This document shows positions 30,730-41,467 of a DNA stretch of 64,000 nt, in pieces; positions within the stretch are counted from its first letter, which is position 1, and every line of letters starts with the position of its first letter. The notes under the pieces were generated by a model. The model was given only the letters and a program-made list of their open reading frames with translations, was not told where the DNA came from and ran no database searches. The position numbers and the translations under genes are program-made. This DNA comes from Shewanella marina JCM 15074 (GTDB lineage Bacteria > Pseudomonadota > Gammaproteobacteria > Enterobacterales > Shewanellaceae): assembly GCF_000614975.1 (NCBI RefSeq), contig NZ_BALM01000001.1, forward strand, positions 1-64,000, written 5' to 3'.

Positions 30730-31173
30730 TTATTTTTCTTCAAACATCAAATAATCACACGGTTTCATGCCTAAACTTTGATAGGTTTGCTGCGCCGTGA
30801 CATTGTCTTTTTCAACATATAAGCGAAAGCTTGCCGCGCCATTGTTATCTGCTGCTAACTGCTTAACGGCTTGGTATAGTTTTTTATAAATGCCTTGGCG
30901 ACGAAACTCTGGACGAATATAAACACTTTGAATCCAATAGTAGTTTTTAGCGCGCCAATCACTCCATTCATAAGTCACCATTAATGAGCCTGCAATATCT
31001 CCGTCGATATCTGCGACCAAATAACACCCCTTGTTGGGCTCATTAAGTAAGGTCGTGACACCTTTACTGAGGACATTGAGGTCAAGTGATAATGCTTCTG
31101 TTTCGAATGCCATCGCACGGTTAAATTCGATGATATTTTGTGCATCATCCATAGTTGCATAACGGATCTTCAT
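30730..31173 (-). CDS. GNAT-family N-acetyltransferase
   Basis: A 147-residue protein of the GNAT fold. The acetyl-CoA binding motif A is seen as VYIRPEFRRQGIYKKLYQ near residue 85, with YVEKDNVTAQQTYQSLGM near the C-terminus. The acceptor substrate is unknown. The start is taken as ATG 31173, preceded by AAGG. An in-frame ATG 13 codons upstream lacks a good ribosome-binding site. It converges on sdaA and is divergent from the symporter gene. Confidence 0.88.
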   Translation of the reverse strand: MKIRYATMDDAQNIIEFNRAMAFETEALSLDLNVLSKGVTTLLNEPNKGCYLVADIDGDIAGSLMVTYEWSDWRAKNYYWIQSVYIRPEFRRQGIYKKLYQAVKQLAADNNGAASFRLYVEKDNVTAQQTYQSLGMKPCDYLMFEEK

Positions 31174-31354
31174 TTTAAGGGCCTTATTTTTGGTTTTTCT
31201 GCAGTATAACATCGTATTTTATAGATTAATAAGTTGCTTTTATGCACTATCTCTAAAATAGAGTTGCAAATGTGATAGACTCCGCGCTTCGCCTACGCGG
31301 CAGGGAAGTTACACCAAGGAATTGGTTACCACTGCATCAATCAAGGTTGTTATC

Positions 31355-32671
31355 ATGTCAAAACACAAGTCGTCGATACTTGGTCGGTTATGGGCCCGTT
31401 GGATGTCAATTCCACTGTGGTTACAAATTTTAGTCGGTATGGTTCTCGGTATCTCTGTTGGTCTGGCGTTAGGGGATAAAGCCAGTTATTTAAAACCAAT
31501 TGGTACACTGTTTGTTAATACCATTAAGATGCTAATTGTACCTTTAGTATTCTGCTCACTAATTGTGGGTGTGACCTCGATGCAAGATACAGCCAAAATG
31601 GGGCGTATCGGTTTTAAATCCTTCTTCTTCTATCTTGCTACAACCTCTGTTGCTATCAGTGTTGGTCTAGTGGTTGGTCATTTTTTACAGCCCGGCGCAG
31701 GACTTGAGCTGGAACATACCATGAAGGTTGCGGAAGTCGCTAAAGCCCCTTCAATCATGGAAACCTTGATTAATATTGTGCCAACCAATCCGGTAGCCGC
31801 GCTAGCAAATGGTCAGATCTTGCAAGTGATTGTGTTTGCCGTATTCCTAGGTGTGGCATTAGTGCTAATTGGTGATCACGGTAAGCCTGCTATTCGCGTG
31901 TTCGAAAGTTTAGCTGAAGCTATGTATAAACTGACTGATATGGTGATGAAACTTGCACCATACGGTGTGTTTGGTTTGATGGCATGGGTGGCTGGTGAAT
32001 ATGGCGTTGAGATGCTATTACCACTGATTAAAGTGATCCTGGCGGTTTACTTAGGTTGCTTCTTACACATTGTTGGTTTCTATAGTTTGATTCTTAGTGT
32101 GTTTGGTAAGCTGAACCCACTGCAATTCTTTAAAGGTATTAGTAATGCGATGGCCGTTGCTTTTACCACGTCAAGTTCTGCCGGTACACTACCTGCAAGT
32201 ATGAAGTGTGCTAGCGAATATTTAGGTATCAACAAAAAAATCTCTAGCTTTGTATTACCGCTAGGCACCACTATTAATATGGATGGTACAGCGCTATATC
32301 AAGGCGTGACGGCATTATTTGTGGCGCAAGCATTTGGTATCGATTTATCTTGGGTTGATTATTTAACCATTATTTTGACCGCTACTTTAGCGTCAATTGG
32401 TACTGCAGGTGTACCTGGTGCAGGCTTGGTTATGTTGACCTTAGTATTAACGACTGTGGGCTTACCGCTTGAAGGGGTTGCATTAATTGCAGGTATTGAC
32501 CGTATTTTAGATATGGCGCGTACTGTAGTTAACGTATCGGGCGACCTTGTTGCAACCACGATTATTGCTAAGTCTGAAAATGAGTTAGACATTGAGCATT
32601 ACAATGCGGATATGGAACAAAGTGAAGTATTTGCTGAGCAAGTTCGTAATAATGAACAAGCACCAAGTTAA
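31355..32671 (+). CDS. Dicarboxylate/amino-acid:cation symporter (DAACS, GltP/DctA-like)
   Basis: A 438-residue sodium- or proton-coupled symporter. The re-entrant-loop motif is visible as TTSSSAGTLPASMKCA near residue 275. The sodium-site segment PLGTTINMDGTALYQG is near residue 305, and GIDRILDMARTVVNVSGD near residue 385. Glutamate, aspartate, C4-dicarboxylates or serine are possible substrates and sequence alone does not decide. ATG 31355 is chosen because AAGG precedes it. The frame is open to a TTG at 31322. It is monocistronic. Confidence 0.9.
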   Translation: MSKHKSSILGRLWARWMSIPLWLQILVGMVLGISVGLALGDKASYLKPIGTLFVNTIKMLIVPLVFCSLIVGVTSMQDTAKMGRIGFKSFFFYLATTSVAISVGLVVGHFLQPGAGLELEHTMKVAEVAKAPSIMETLINIVPTNPVAALANGQILQVIVFAVFLGVALVLIGDHGKPAIRVFESLAEAMYKLTDMVMKLAPYGVFGLMAWVAGEYGVEMLLPLIKVILAVYLGCFLHIVGFYSLILSVFGKLNPLQFFKGISNAMAVAFTTSSSAGTLPASMKCASEYLGINKKISSFVLPLGTTINMDGTALYQGVTALFVAQAFGIDLSWVDYLTIILTATLASIGTAGVPGAGLVMLTLVLTTVGLPLEGVALIAGIDRILDMARTVVNVSGDLVATTIIAKSENELDIEHYNADMEQSEVFAEQVRNNEQAPS

Positions 32672-32690
32672 TCTCATCATTTGATACAAA

Positions 32691-32717
32691 AAAAACCGCC
32701 ATTAGGCGGTTTTTTTA
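32691..32717. terminator. Bidirectional terminator, symporter / hslJ-like
   Basis: Stem AAACCGCC / GGCGGTTT with loop ATTA and A/T runs on both sides. It belongs to the same hairpin type found at 34171, 39740 and 53964. Confidence 0.88.
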
Positions 32718-32733
32718 TGAAATTAAGCCGTGA

Positions 32734-33144
32734 TTAGATACGGCTTAATACTAATACAGTTTTACCTGCAGCATTATTTAGCTCAAGTTTACCTTGTACC
32801 ATTTTAGCTGTAGTCACTTCAGGCATAGCTTGCATAACACGCTGCTCTTGCGCCATTAATGCTTCAACACAAGCTTTCATGGTATTACCTGCTGGCATTA
32901 ATTTAACTTGATCGCCGTTAATTGAATACTGGCCAAAGAAGTTATTACAGCTATTATTGCCCGTTAAGTTGCCGTCTGCTTCAAAGTTTAATTGTGCCGG
33001 GCTGTAATCGATAACAGGCTTACCCATTGCCGATTCAACATGCCAGTTACCTTGTAATTCGATTTGTGCTTGGCTATCTGGTGCAGATTGGCAGCCAGCA
33101 AGACCTAGCGCAAGTGCGCCAATCACTAGAGCTTGTTTGATCAT
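32734..33144 (-). CDS. HslJ-like META-domain lipoprotein
   Basis: A 136-residue precursor with a lipoprotein signal ending in lipobox LAGC, then a META (DUF306) domain. ELQGNWHVES and NLTGNNSCNNFFGQYSINGDQ are the conserved HslJ-type strands, with a second cysteine in MKACVEALM. E. coli HslJ is linked to novobiocin resistance and heat shock, but the biochemical role is unknown. It is predicted at the outer membrane and is monocistronic. Confidence 0.87.
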   Translation of the reverse strand: MIKQALVIGALALGLAGCQSAPDSQAQIELQGNWHVESAMGKPVIDYSPAQLNFEADGNLTGNNSCNNFFGQYSINGDQVKLMPAGNTMKACVEALMAQEQRVMQAMPEVTTAKMVQGKLELNNAAGKTVLVLSRI

Positions 33145-33280
33145 AATAAAATTCCACTAAAAAATATTTTATCTATTCTGACAAGTTTAGCTGATAATAA
33201 AAAGTAATATCTAGGATGTCAGATGGACTTATTTAAAATCTGTGCGTCCAATAGCATTCTTAAGTAGGGCGATTTAAAAC

Positions 33281-33808
33281 GTGAATATTCGATTAGCAAC
33301 TCAAGCCGATGCAGCTAGCTTAGCCATGCTAGAGCGTCAATTTGTGAATGACGAATTAGTCAGACAAACAGGTCAGCTACAAGGGCAAGTGATGAGTCAA
33401 TCTGAATTAACTCAGTTAATAGAGAAACAGATTGTGATGGTTGCTGAACAAGATTCAAATATTATTGGTTATGTCACAATTGCCGCTTGGAAACACTATC
33501 AAGGACAGCGTATTTATGTTCATATGCTAAAGCAAGCACAGCGTAATTTAACTGGCTTGACTGAACGAAACAGTTGTCAATATGGTCCAATTTGGGTGCA
33601 TCCTGATTATCGTGGACAGGGTGTTTTTCAACAATTAGTCGCTGCCGCGAAGCAGCGAACAGCGCAGCAATATCAATATTGGATTGCCTTTATTGCCGAA
33701 GATAATGAACGCTCATTTGCAGCACATACCCATAAGGCGCAAATGCAGGTATTAGATTATGTCGGCTTTGATGGGCGTGATTATTATTTATTAGGAGCAA
33801 AGCTGTAA
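33281..33808 (+). CDS. GNAT-family N-acetyltransferase
   Basis: A 175-residue protein whose acetyl-CoA site is readable as GPIWVHPDYRGQGVFQQLV near residue 110. It starts MNIRLATQADAASLAMLE, typical of GNAT enzymes. The start is GTG 33281. The substrate is unknown. Its stop codon overlaps the ATG of the next gene (TAATG), so the two are translationally coupled. Confidence 0.85.
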   Translation: MNIRLATQADAASLAMLERQFVNDELVRQTGQLQGQVMSQSELTQLIEKQIVMVAEQDSNIIGYVTIAAWKHYQGQRIYVHMLKQAQRNLTGLTERNSCQYGPIWVHPDYRGQGVFQQLVAAAKQRTAQQYQYWIAFIAEDNERSFAAHTHKAQMQVLDYVGFDGRDYYLLGAKL

Positions 33809-34155
33809 TGAATTCATGGCAGCAATTATTAGATGGCTTAACAATCTCTCCCATGCCTGCTAAAGATAATGCCAAGTTACTTGCCGCATTATTAAATGCA
33901 TCAGAGCAGCATGGTGAAGTCTTTATTTCTAATGCCAGTGAGCAGGACAATCAAGCTATTTTAGTGCATTGGCAAGAACGCGACACTTGGTGTCATTGTG
34001 GGGGCAGTGCTTTTTATCAAGCGATTATTGAAGCGATTCCTACTGAGCAAGTAACGCAGTATCAGCCTCTTACAAGATTAGATATTGCGGTGATAGCGCC
34101 TGACCAAATTCCTTTCTTATTAGCGCAATATGCACACTTTGATCATTGTTATTAA
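33808..34155 (+). CDS. Hypothetical protein coupled to a GNAT acetyltransferase
   Basis: A 115-residue acidic soluble protein with no signal peptide. I do not recognise a family. A CHCGG motif sits near residue 62, and there is one more cysteine near the C-terminus (DHCY). The one-base overlap with the upstream acetyltransferase gene and the shared terminator indicate a two-gene operon, so it may be a partner or substrate. That is inference only. Confidence 0.65.
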   Translation: MNSWQQLLDGLTISPMPAKDNAKLLAALLNASEQHGEVFISNASEQDNQAILVHWQERDTWCHCGGSAFYQAIIEAIPTEQVTQYQPLTRLDIAVIAPDQIPFLLAQYAHFDHCY

Positions 34156-34170
34156 TGATTCTGTTTAATT

Positions 34171-34196
34171 GAAACCGCCTAATGGCGGTTTTTTTC
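34171..34196 (+). terminator. Terminator of the GNAT operon
   Basis: Stem AAACCGCC / GGCGGTTT with loop TAAT, followed by T7. Nearly identical to the hairpin at 39740. Confidence 0.9.
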
Positions 34197-34294
34197 TACC
34201 CTAAAATATATTAAAAGCATGCTTTTGGGGGGGCGTCTAGAGTATATGTTCAGGCTAATATATTAATAATCTCATTAATACTTGGTTAGTCAAT

Positions 34295-37200
34295 ATGACA
34301 AGGATATGTCTTTTAGTCGTTACCGCTTGGCTTTTTCTTGCTGCCTGTAACGATAACAGTGATGGTTTCATTGATTTAAACGCATCGATTACTGCGTCTA
34401 CGCAGTTGTATGAAATGGATAAACAACAGCAGTTCACGATGGACGTCAGTACTGCAGTGCAGGCAAGTCATCGCTGGCAGATAAGTGAATTATCATCCCC
34501 CGCACTTGGGGCGATTACTCATCAATCCCAGCAGCAATTTGATTACTTGGCGGAACAAGTTGGTGTAGAACAATTTCGTTATACCGTTGCAGTTAATCAA
34601 CAGCAGGCATCAGCCCTATTTTTGTTGCTATTAGCGATCCCAGTTTAGGTAATCATGCGCCTCTTGCGACTAACTTAGTATTGACTACTTATGCTGATAG
34701 CCCTATTACAGCATCACTTACCGATATCAGCAGTGATCATGAACAAGATCCGTTATCTTTCAAATTAGTACAGGCATCCAGTCGCTTCAGCTTAACTGAT
34801 GATCAAATAAGTTATTCTCCGGCGGGCTTTATTGGCGTGGAACAAGCTGTATATCAGGTCAGCGACAGTCATGGTGGTTACAGCCTTGCCTATGTTTTAG
34901 TTAACAGTATTGATAGCCAAAGTGCCAATCAAGCGCCTATCGCTTTAGATTACCAAACCAGTTTTGATGCGAGCCTGCAACAACAACTGGTGCTTAATTT
35001 AACTGATTTAGGCTTAATCAGTGATAAAGAGGGTGATGAACTGTCATTGGTACAGGTTTTTGGTGTTAATAACCGTGCTCGAGTAGATGGTAATGGTCAG
35101 ATTGTTTATCAACCCAAAGACTATCGTGGTGTTGATCAATTTAGTTATCAGATCAGTGATGGTCAAGGTGGCTATGCTATCGCCTCAATAACAATCCAAG
35201 TTGCCTCAGCCAGTTTAATTGATCTTAACATTAGTCCTGATATCACGACGATACCTAAGGGAGCGCAAGCTCATTATCAGTTACATGCGCTGTACAGTGA
35301 TGGTCGTGCTGAGCCAGTGATGGATGGTGTGGTATGGCAACTAAATACCAATGATGTTGCTAGCATTAATCAGCAAGGAACGGCAGTCGGCTTAACTCAA
35401 GGCAACGTTCAGGTAACGGCGCAATTTGCAGGTATGAGGGTAACTGCTGAATTATTGGTTGAAGCAGAAGAGTTACTTGATTTAGCCATTTATCCTGCGC
35501 TTAAATCACTGCCTAAAGGTGTGGAGCAGCAATATATGGCTCGTGCGACTTATAGTGATGGTAGCGCACGCGATGTAACTGAATTTGTTGATTGGTCTAC
35601 GCTAAATCAACAATTGGTTGCTATTTCTGCAATTGGAGTCGCAACAGCTAAAGATATTGGTGTTGTTAATATTCAGGCTAAGTTAGGAGATTTGGTTGCT
35701 AATGCTGAGTTGACGGTTACCGCTGCGGAGCTTACTTCTATGCGAGTCACTCCTGAGCAAGTATCTGTCCCCGTTGGAATTTCTAGCCCATATTATGCTG
35801 CTGCTACTTACACTGATGGTACAACATTAGCATTAATAGAACAGGTACATTGGTCACTCGTAAAAAATGATATAGCCAGTTTGAACCGTTATGGCCTTGC
35901 GACAGGTAAATCGCAAGGTGATGACATTATATCTGCTATTTATGCCGGGCAAACGGCAAGCGCTAAATTAGTCGTAACGCCGCCGATATTGGTCGGGATA
36001 ACGTTATTAGCACAACACAGTGCGATACCCGTGGGGGTGCCTGCAAATTATTCAGTACTTGCTACGTACAGTGATGGTAATAGTTACGTCCTTGATGCTA
36101 AAGATGTTAATTGGGGATTATCAGCACCTGAAATAGCCCATATTGATATCACTACTGGTAATGTGATCGGGAGTTCAACTGGTGTGGTTATCATTAATGC
36201 AATGGTTGGAGAGCTGCAAACATCTGCAGAGTTACAGATTACCGATGCAGTCGTGACAGCAATAAAGCTGATGCCTGAGCAATACCGCATACCTAAAGGT
36301 GAATCTCTTGATTATCATGTGATTGCCAGCTACAGCGATGGTGTCACTCGTACCATTGCGCCTGATGAAGTGCAATGGCAATCAACTCAGCCATTAGTTG
36401 CCTCAGTATTAGTGAGTAATGGTAATGCAATTGCAAATAGCGTGGGTGTTACCGAAATTAAAGCAAATTTTAGACAGCATTCTACTGTTGCACAATTAGA
36501 AGTGACCGCTGCTGAGTTAGTTAATTTAATCATACATCCAGAGCATTTCTCTATTGCTGCAGGTGGTCAAACTCAGTTTCAGATCACCGGCGTTTATAGT
36601 GATGGTTTAACGCGTGTACTGGCGAGCGATGAACTTAATTGGCATTCATCTAACAGTGATGTTGCCACTGTATTAATGCCGACAGGCATGGTAACGGCTT
36701 ATCAGTTAGGGCAAGCACAGATTAGTGCTAAGCTCGCAGGATTAAGTGTGTCATCTTTATTGAATGTCACTGATGCGGAGTTAGTTTCATTAAATATCAA
36801 GCCCGCTAAATATCAAATGCCCATTGGTAGCGAAGTTAATTATCAAATTACAGGCCGCTATTCTAACGGTGAATCGCGACAACTATTACCGGAACAACTG
36901 TCATGGCGTAGCCAAGATCAACATATTGCCAGCGTTATCGCCACTGATGCGACTGCGTTTGGTAATGATGTTGGTGTGACTCAGATTATCGTAGAGAAAG
37001 CAGGGCTTAAGACCATCGCTGAATTAACCATTAGTGATGCAGTTATTAATAGTTTATCTATTACCCCTGCAACAAGTATTGTGCCTAAAGGAGAAGAGCA
37101 GGTCTTTGCCGTTAGTGCAAATTACAGTAATGGAGAGAGTCGGCAATTAAATGCTAAAGAGTTGTTGTGGCGAGTCGAAGATGCTAATACCGCATCGGTT

Positions 37201-39711
37201 ATTGGGGAAACTGGGCGTGCTATAGGCCTCGAAGTCGGGCAAACACAAGTTATTGCAACGATTGACAACAAGTCGGTCAGTGCTGCCTTGACTGTGTCAT
37301 CGGCCCAGTTGCAGTCAATTGCTCTGCTCCCCGCAACTGCGAGTATTCCGGTGGGGTTAACTCAAGATTATAAGGTTATTGGTCGCTACAGTGATGGTGT
37401 AACGCGTCCATTTTTGGCTTCACAAATACAATGGCAAAGTGGTCAAGCAGAGATTGCAACGATAGAAACTGCAGATGGCATTGTAACTGGCCATAGCGAA
37501 GGGCAAATTAACATTGTTGCCAAGTTTGGCGCATTTTCTGCTGAGTCGCAGTTAACCGTATCATCAGCCATATTAGAGTCGATACGAATTAGCCCAAATC
37601 CATTGTCTTTGGCACTCGGGGAAAGCGTGCAGGTGGTGATATATGGTCAATACAGTGATGGTGTTGAGCGGATCATCGAGATTAGTGATGCAAATTTATC
37701 TTCATCTAACAGTGGCATTGTCTCCATTGATGGGTCGCAGGGGCTGATTCAGGCGGATCAAATCGGTAGCAGTAATATTACCGTTAAGGTTGGTGGTAAG
37801 ACAGTTAATCTTGAGGTGACGGTGACTGATGCGCTCTTAACTGCAATCAGTATGACGCCGATGCAGCATAGTATGCCGCTGGGTCATATGGTGACGTATC
37901 AAGTGATGGGGCATTACAGTGATAATTCACGTCGCCCATTGGCCAGTAGTGATGTTCAATGGCGTTCATCGCAGCCAGCAATCGCCACTGTTGCTGCGCA
38001 TTCTGGAGTTGCTCAATCTGGAGGAACAACCGGATCGACTCATATCACTGCAACAGTTGCAGGGTATTCGATAACCGCAGAATTGACGGTGACTAGTGCT
38101 GAACTCTTATCAATCAGTTTAACGCCGCGTGTTAGTAGTATTGCACTGGGACAGAGTGTCGATTATCAAGTCCTTGGGTTATACAGTGATGACTCAACGT
38201 CAGTTATCGCAGTGAGTGATATCAATATTTACTCATCAAACCCTAGTGTGGCGGTGATAGCGGCAGGGACCTTGTCAGTAACAAGTCATGCTGCGGGGGA
38301 CACGATATTTACCGCAACGGTTGCGGGTAAGAAGGCCACAGCGGAATTAGTTGTAACGAGTAAGGTGATAGAGTCGCTTGCGCTCGATGCTAATCAATAT
38401 TTATTAGGTGTTGGTAGCTTGCATCACATAAAAGTGATAGCGCAATATTCAGATGGAAGTACGCAAGTTCTAGATGCAAACCAGTTAACTTTTGTTGCCC
38501 AGCAGCCTGATATTGTCAGTGTCAGTAATGGTATTGCTGCGGGGGTTAGCCTAGGTAGCGCTATTGTCAATGCGAGCTTGAATAACCAACCCCAAATAAC
38601 TGTGGCTATTCATTTTACCGTGATTGATAGTGCAAGGCAGAATGTCTGTCGTGCTGAACATCGTGTCTGTGGTTATAAATGGGGCAAAGCGCTTGGTGCT
38701 TTGACTCAAAATGGCGGTGTTAAAGCATGGGGTTATGCTGATCGGGGAGGATTGGTACCCGTTAATATTGCAAACCAATCTGGTTTTACTCGAATGATAG
38801 CTAACGCGAGAGCATTCACCGCAATGCGAGATGATGGTTCTATTGTGGCATGGGGAGATAACCTTTATGGGGGATACTATGCAGGTAGCGATAGTTTTGC
38901 CGATGTATATGCTGCAGATCTCGCTTTTGCGGGACTAACATTTAATGGTGAAATTAAGGTTTGGGGATCAGCTAATCATGGTGGCTTTGGCGCCCCTGTC
39001 GGTACAGGTTTTACCCATATTTATAGTACTCAATATGCTTTTGCGGCATTAAGAACTGATGGTTCGATTGTGGCTTGGGGCGGGCAAAATACAGGTGGTA
39101 GTGGTGCGCCAATTGATGCTGGCTATATCAGTATTGCAGGAACTGGCGGAGCATTTGCAGCGTTAAAACATGATGGCACCATTACCGCTTGGGGCGATGC
39201 TGGACGCGGTGGTGTCGGCGCGCCAACAGACAATGGTTATATTAAAATTGTGGCCGCAGACTATATTTTTGCAGCATTAAAAGCCGACGGCTCGATAGTC
39301 ACTTGGGGTTATGAAGATCCTAATTTAGGATATTTAGCCAATCCGACAGCAGCGGAGTTTATAGATGTTAGAGCAAGTAGTTTAGCATTTTCAGCCATAC
39401 GTGCTGATGGTTCTATTTTTGCTTGGGGGGCAAGTTATCAAGGTGGCGTAGAGGCTCCCGTCGATAATGGTTACAGTTGGTTAAAAGGAATTAATACTGC
39501 GTTTGCTGCGCAACGTACTGATGGCACGATTAGCCTGTGGGGACATAGCACATCATTAACTCAATCACCTGCGGTTGAGGAAAAGTTTACTGTGATTACT
39601 GGCAATGATAAGGCTTTTGCCGCAATTGCGGAGGATGGCAGTATTCGAGTTTGGGGCGAGCAAGATGCTGGTGGTAACCAAGCAAAAGCCCCGTTAGGGG
39701 ACTTCCAATAA
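34295..39711 (+). CDS. Giant repeat lipoprotein: cadherin-like, 13 BIG2-type and RCC1-like repeats, frameshifted
   Basis: About 1805 residues after repair. The signal peptide ends in lipobox LAAC at about residue 18, so it is a predicted outer-membrane or surface lipoprotein. Two cadherin-like modules with ISDGQGGYAIA-type strands come first. Thirteen tandem BIG2-like Ig repeats of 86-89 residues follow (about residues 307-1444), each with a YSDG core and a TVTSAEL-type linker. A C-terminal block of nine repeats of about 40-48 residues follows, each carrying a version of FAALRTDGSIVAWG, resembling RCC1-type propeller blades. As given the first part stops at 34648. One extra C at 34614-34616 restores APIFVAISDPSLGNHAP. 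A role in adhesion or carbohydrate binding is plausible but not shown. It is monocistronic. Confidence 0.85.
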
Positions 39712-39739
39712 CTCAATTGAAGATTCAGTTATAAATACA

Positions 39740-39767
39740 AAAAAACCGCCTAATGGCGGTTTTTTTA
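39740..39767. terminator. Bidirectional terminator, repeat lipoprotein / metK
   Basis: Stem AAACCGCC / GGCGGTTT with loop TAAT, flanked by an A run and a T7 run. It lies between convergent genes and can serve both. Confidence 0.9.
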
Positions 39768-39782
39768 TCAGCTTGCCTAGAA

Positions 39783-40934
39783 TTATAGGCCAGCGTCTGC
39801 GCGAAGTGCTTCTGCGCGATCTGTCTTTTCCCAAGGGAACTCGTTACGACCAAAGTGGCCGTAAGCTGCAGTTGCTTGGTAGATAGGTCGAGCTAGATCT
39901 AGCATTTCAGTTAAGCCGTAAGGGCGTAGGTCGAAATGTTCACGTACTAGACGGACTAGTAATTCTTCAGCCACTTTGGCAGTACCGAAGGTTTCTACAC
40001 TGATTGAAGTAGGCTCTGCTACACCAATTGCGTAAGAAACTTGGATTTCACAGCGGTCAGCAAGGCCTGCTGCAACAATGTTCTTTGCTACATAACGTGC
40101 TGCGTATGCTGCGCTACGGTCAACTTTTGATGGATCCTTACCAGAGAATGCACCACCACCGTGACGAGCCATACCACCGTATGTGTCAACGATAATCTTA
40201 CGACCCGTTAGACCACAGTCACCCATTGGGCCACCGATAACAAAACGGCCTGTTGGGTTAATAAAGTACTTAGTATCTTTATTTAACCACTGAGTCGGTA
40301 GTACTGGCTTGATGATAGTTTCCATCACGCCTTCAACTAGATCAGCATGGCTAATGTCTTCGCTGTGCTGAGTTGAAAGTACGATTGCATCGATACCAGT
40401 GATTTTGCCGTCTTCGTAAGCAAAAGTAACCTGTGATTTAGCATCAGGACGTAACCAAGGTAGGATACCTTCTTTACGTACTTCTGATTGACGCTTCACC
40501 AATGCGTGAGCATAAGTAATAGGCGCAGGCATTAAAACGTCAGTTTCGTTACTTGCATAACCAAACATTAAGCCTTGGTCGCCAGCACCCTGTTCTTTAG
40601 GGTCAGTACGGTCAACACCTTGGTTGATGTCTGGAGACTGCTTACCAATTGCGCTTAATACTGCACAAGAGTTAGCATCAAAGCCCATATCTGAATGGAT
40701 ATAGCCAATTTCACGGATGGTTTTACGAGTTAATTCTTCGATATCAACCCAAGCAGAGGTAGTAACTTCACCACCTACCATTACCATGCCAGTTTTTACA
40801 TAAGTTTCGCACGCAACACGTGCTTTTGGATCCTGCGCTAAAATTGCATCTAACACAGCATCAGAAATTTGATCCGCGATTTTATCCGGATGACCTTCTG
40901 AGACCGACTCAGAGGTGAACAAGTGCTTTGCCAT
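39783..40934 (-). CDS. metK: S-adenosylmethionine synthase
   Basis: The enzyme makes SAM from methionine and ATP. The 383-residue product has [19 protein letters not shown] at the start. The hexapeptide GAGDQG lies near residue 117 and the P-loop-like [10 protein letters not shown] near residue 260. Length is normal. It is convergent with the repeat-lipoprotein gene and divergent from tkt. Three tandem MetJ-like boxes lie 38 bp upstream of its ATG, so methionine repression is likely. Confidence 0.97.
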   Translation of the reverse strand: MAKHLFTSESVSEGHPDKIADQISDAVLDAILAQDPKARVACETYVKTGMVMVGGEVTTSAWVDIEELTRKTIREIGYIHSDMGFDANSCAVLSAIGKQSPDINQGVDRTDPKEQGAGDQGLMFGYASNETDVLMPAPITYAHALVKRQSEVRKEGILPWLRPDAKSQVTFAYEDGKITGIDAIVLSTQHSEDISHADLVEGVMETIIKPVLPTQWLNKDTKYFINPTGRFVIGGPMGDCGLTGRKIIVDTYGGMARHGGGAFSGKDPSKVDRSAAYAARYVAKNIVAAGLADRCEIQVSYAIGVAEPTSISVETFGTAKVAEELLVRLVREHFDLRPYGLTEMLDLARPIYQATAAYGHFGRNEFPWEKTDRAEALRADAGL

Positions 40935-40971
40935 AATGTGGAAAATCTCGTCAATGAACGTTTAAACGTGT

Positions 40972-40995
40972 AGAAGCATCTACATCTAGACGGCT
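40972..40995 (-). promoter_or_regulatory. MetJ operator (three tandem met boxes)
   Basis: Three adjacent 8-mers AGAAGCAT, CTACATCT and AGACGGCT match the met box AGACGTCT at 5, 5 and 7 positions. They lie just upstream of metK, a known MetJ-regulon gene in gammaproteobacteria. Confidence 0.7.
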
Positions 40996-40999
40996 ATTC

Positions 41000-41467
41000 T
41001 AGATTAAATCGAACTAATGATCACCCCTGATGAAAAAAAATTCACCGATTATGTGAGCTAGTTAAGGCAATTTTTTTATACAAAATTCACGGCTAAGATG
41101 TAACTTTTTGTAAAACAATGAAAAAATAAAGAATTTACTAATATTAAAAATCAATCGAAATTGGCTGGAGTTGTTTACTTAGGGCGATTAATTTTATTTG
41201 ATAATGTTAGTGATTGCGCTTTATTTAGGCAGAATGTGCCGTATTGGTATTGATTTAGTGTGGGTTGATGTAGAAAAGATCTTAATTGTAATGGCAATGA
41301 TCTTTTTTAAAGTTATTGATAAGTGTTCCAATTTTGAGAATGAAATCAGTTATCGTTAATATCGATAGCCTATTTGTATAATTTTAATTTGCGTCAATGC
41401 CATATTGTAGGTGAAAATGGCAACCCACAATTGCAGGCTAAATCTTATAAAATAAGCAGGAGAGAGC
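41000..41467. other. Intergenic region upstream of tkt
   Basis: The 468 bp are A+T-rich with no credible coding frame or recognisable riboswitch. They must contain the tkt promoter. AGGAGAG directly precedes the tkt ATG as its ribosome-binding site. Confidence 0.5.

Noticed and set aside
35216..38626. Tandem repeat region considered as a satellite or CRISPR-like array
   Set aside because: The periodicity of about 260 bp is at the protein level (BIG2-type domains). DNA copies are diverged and continuous with a coding frame.
40935..41467. SAM riboswitch in the metK-tkt intergenic region
   Set aside because: No SAM-I, SAM-II or related conserved core could be recognised. Tandem MetJ boxes explain regulation instead.
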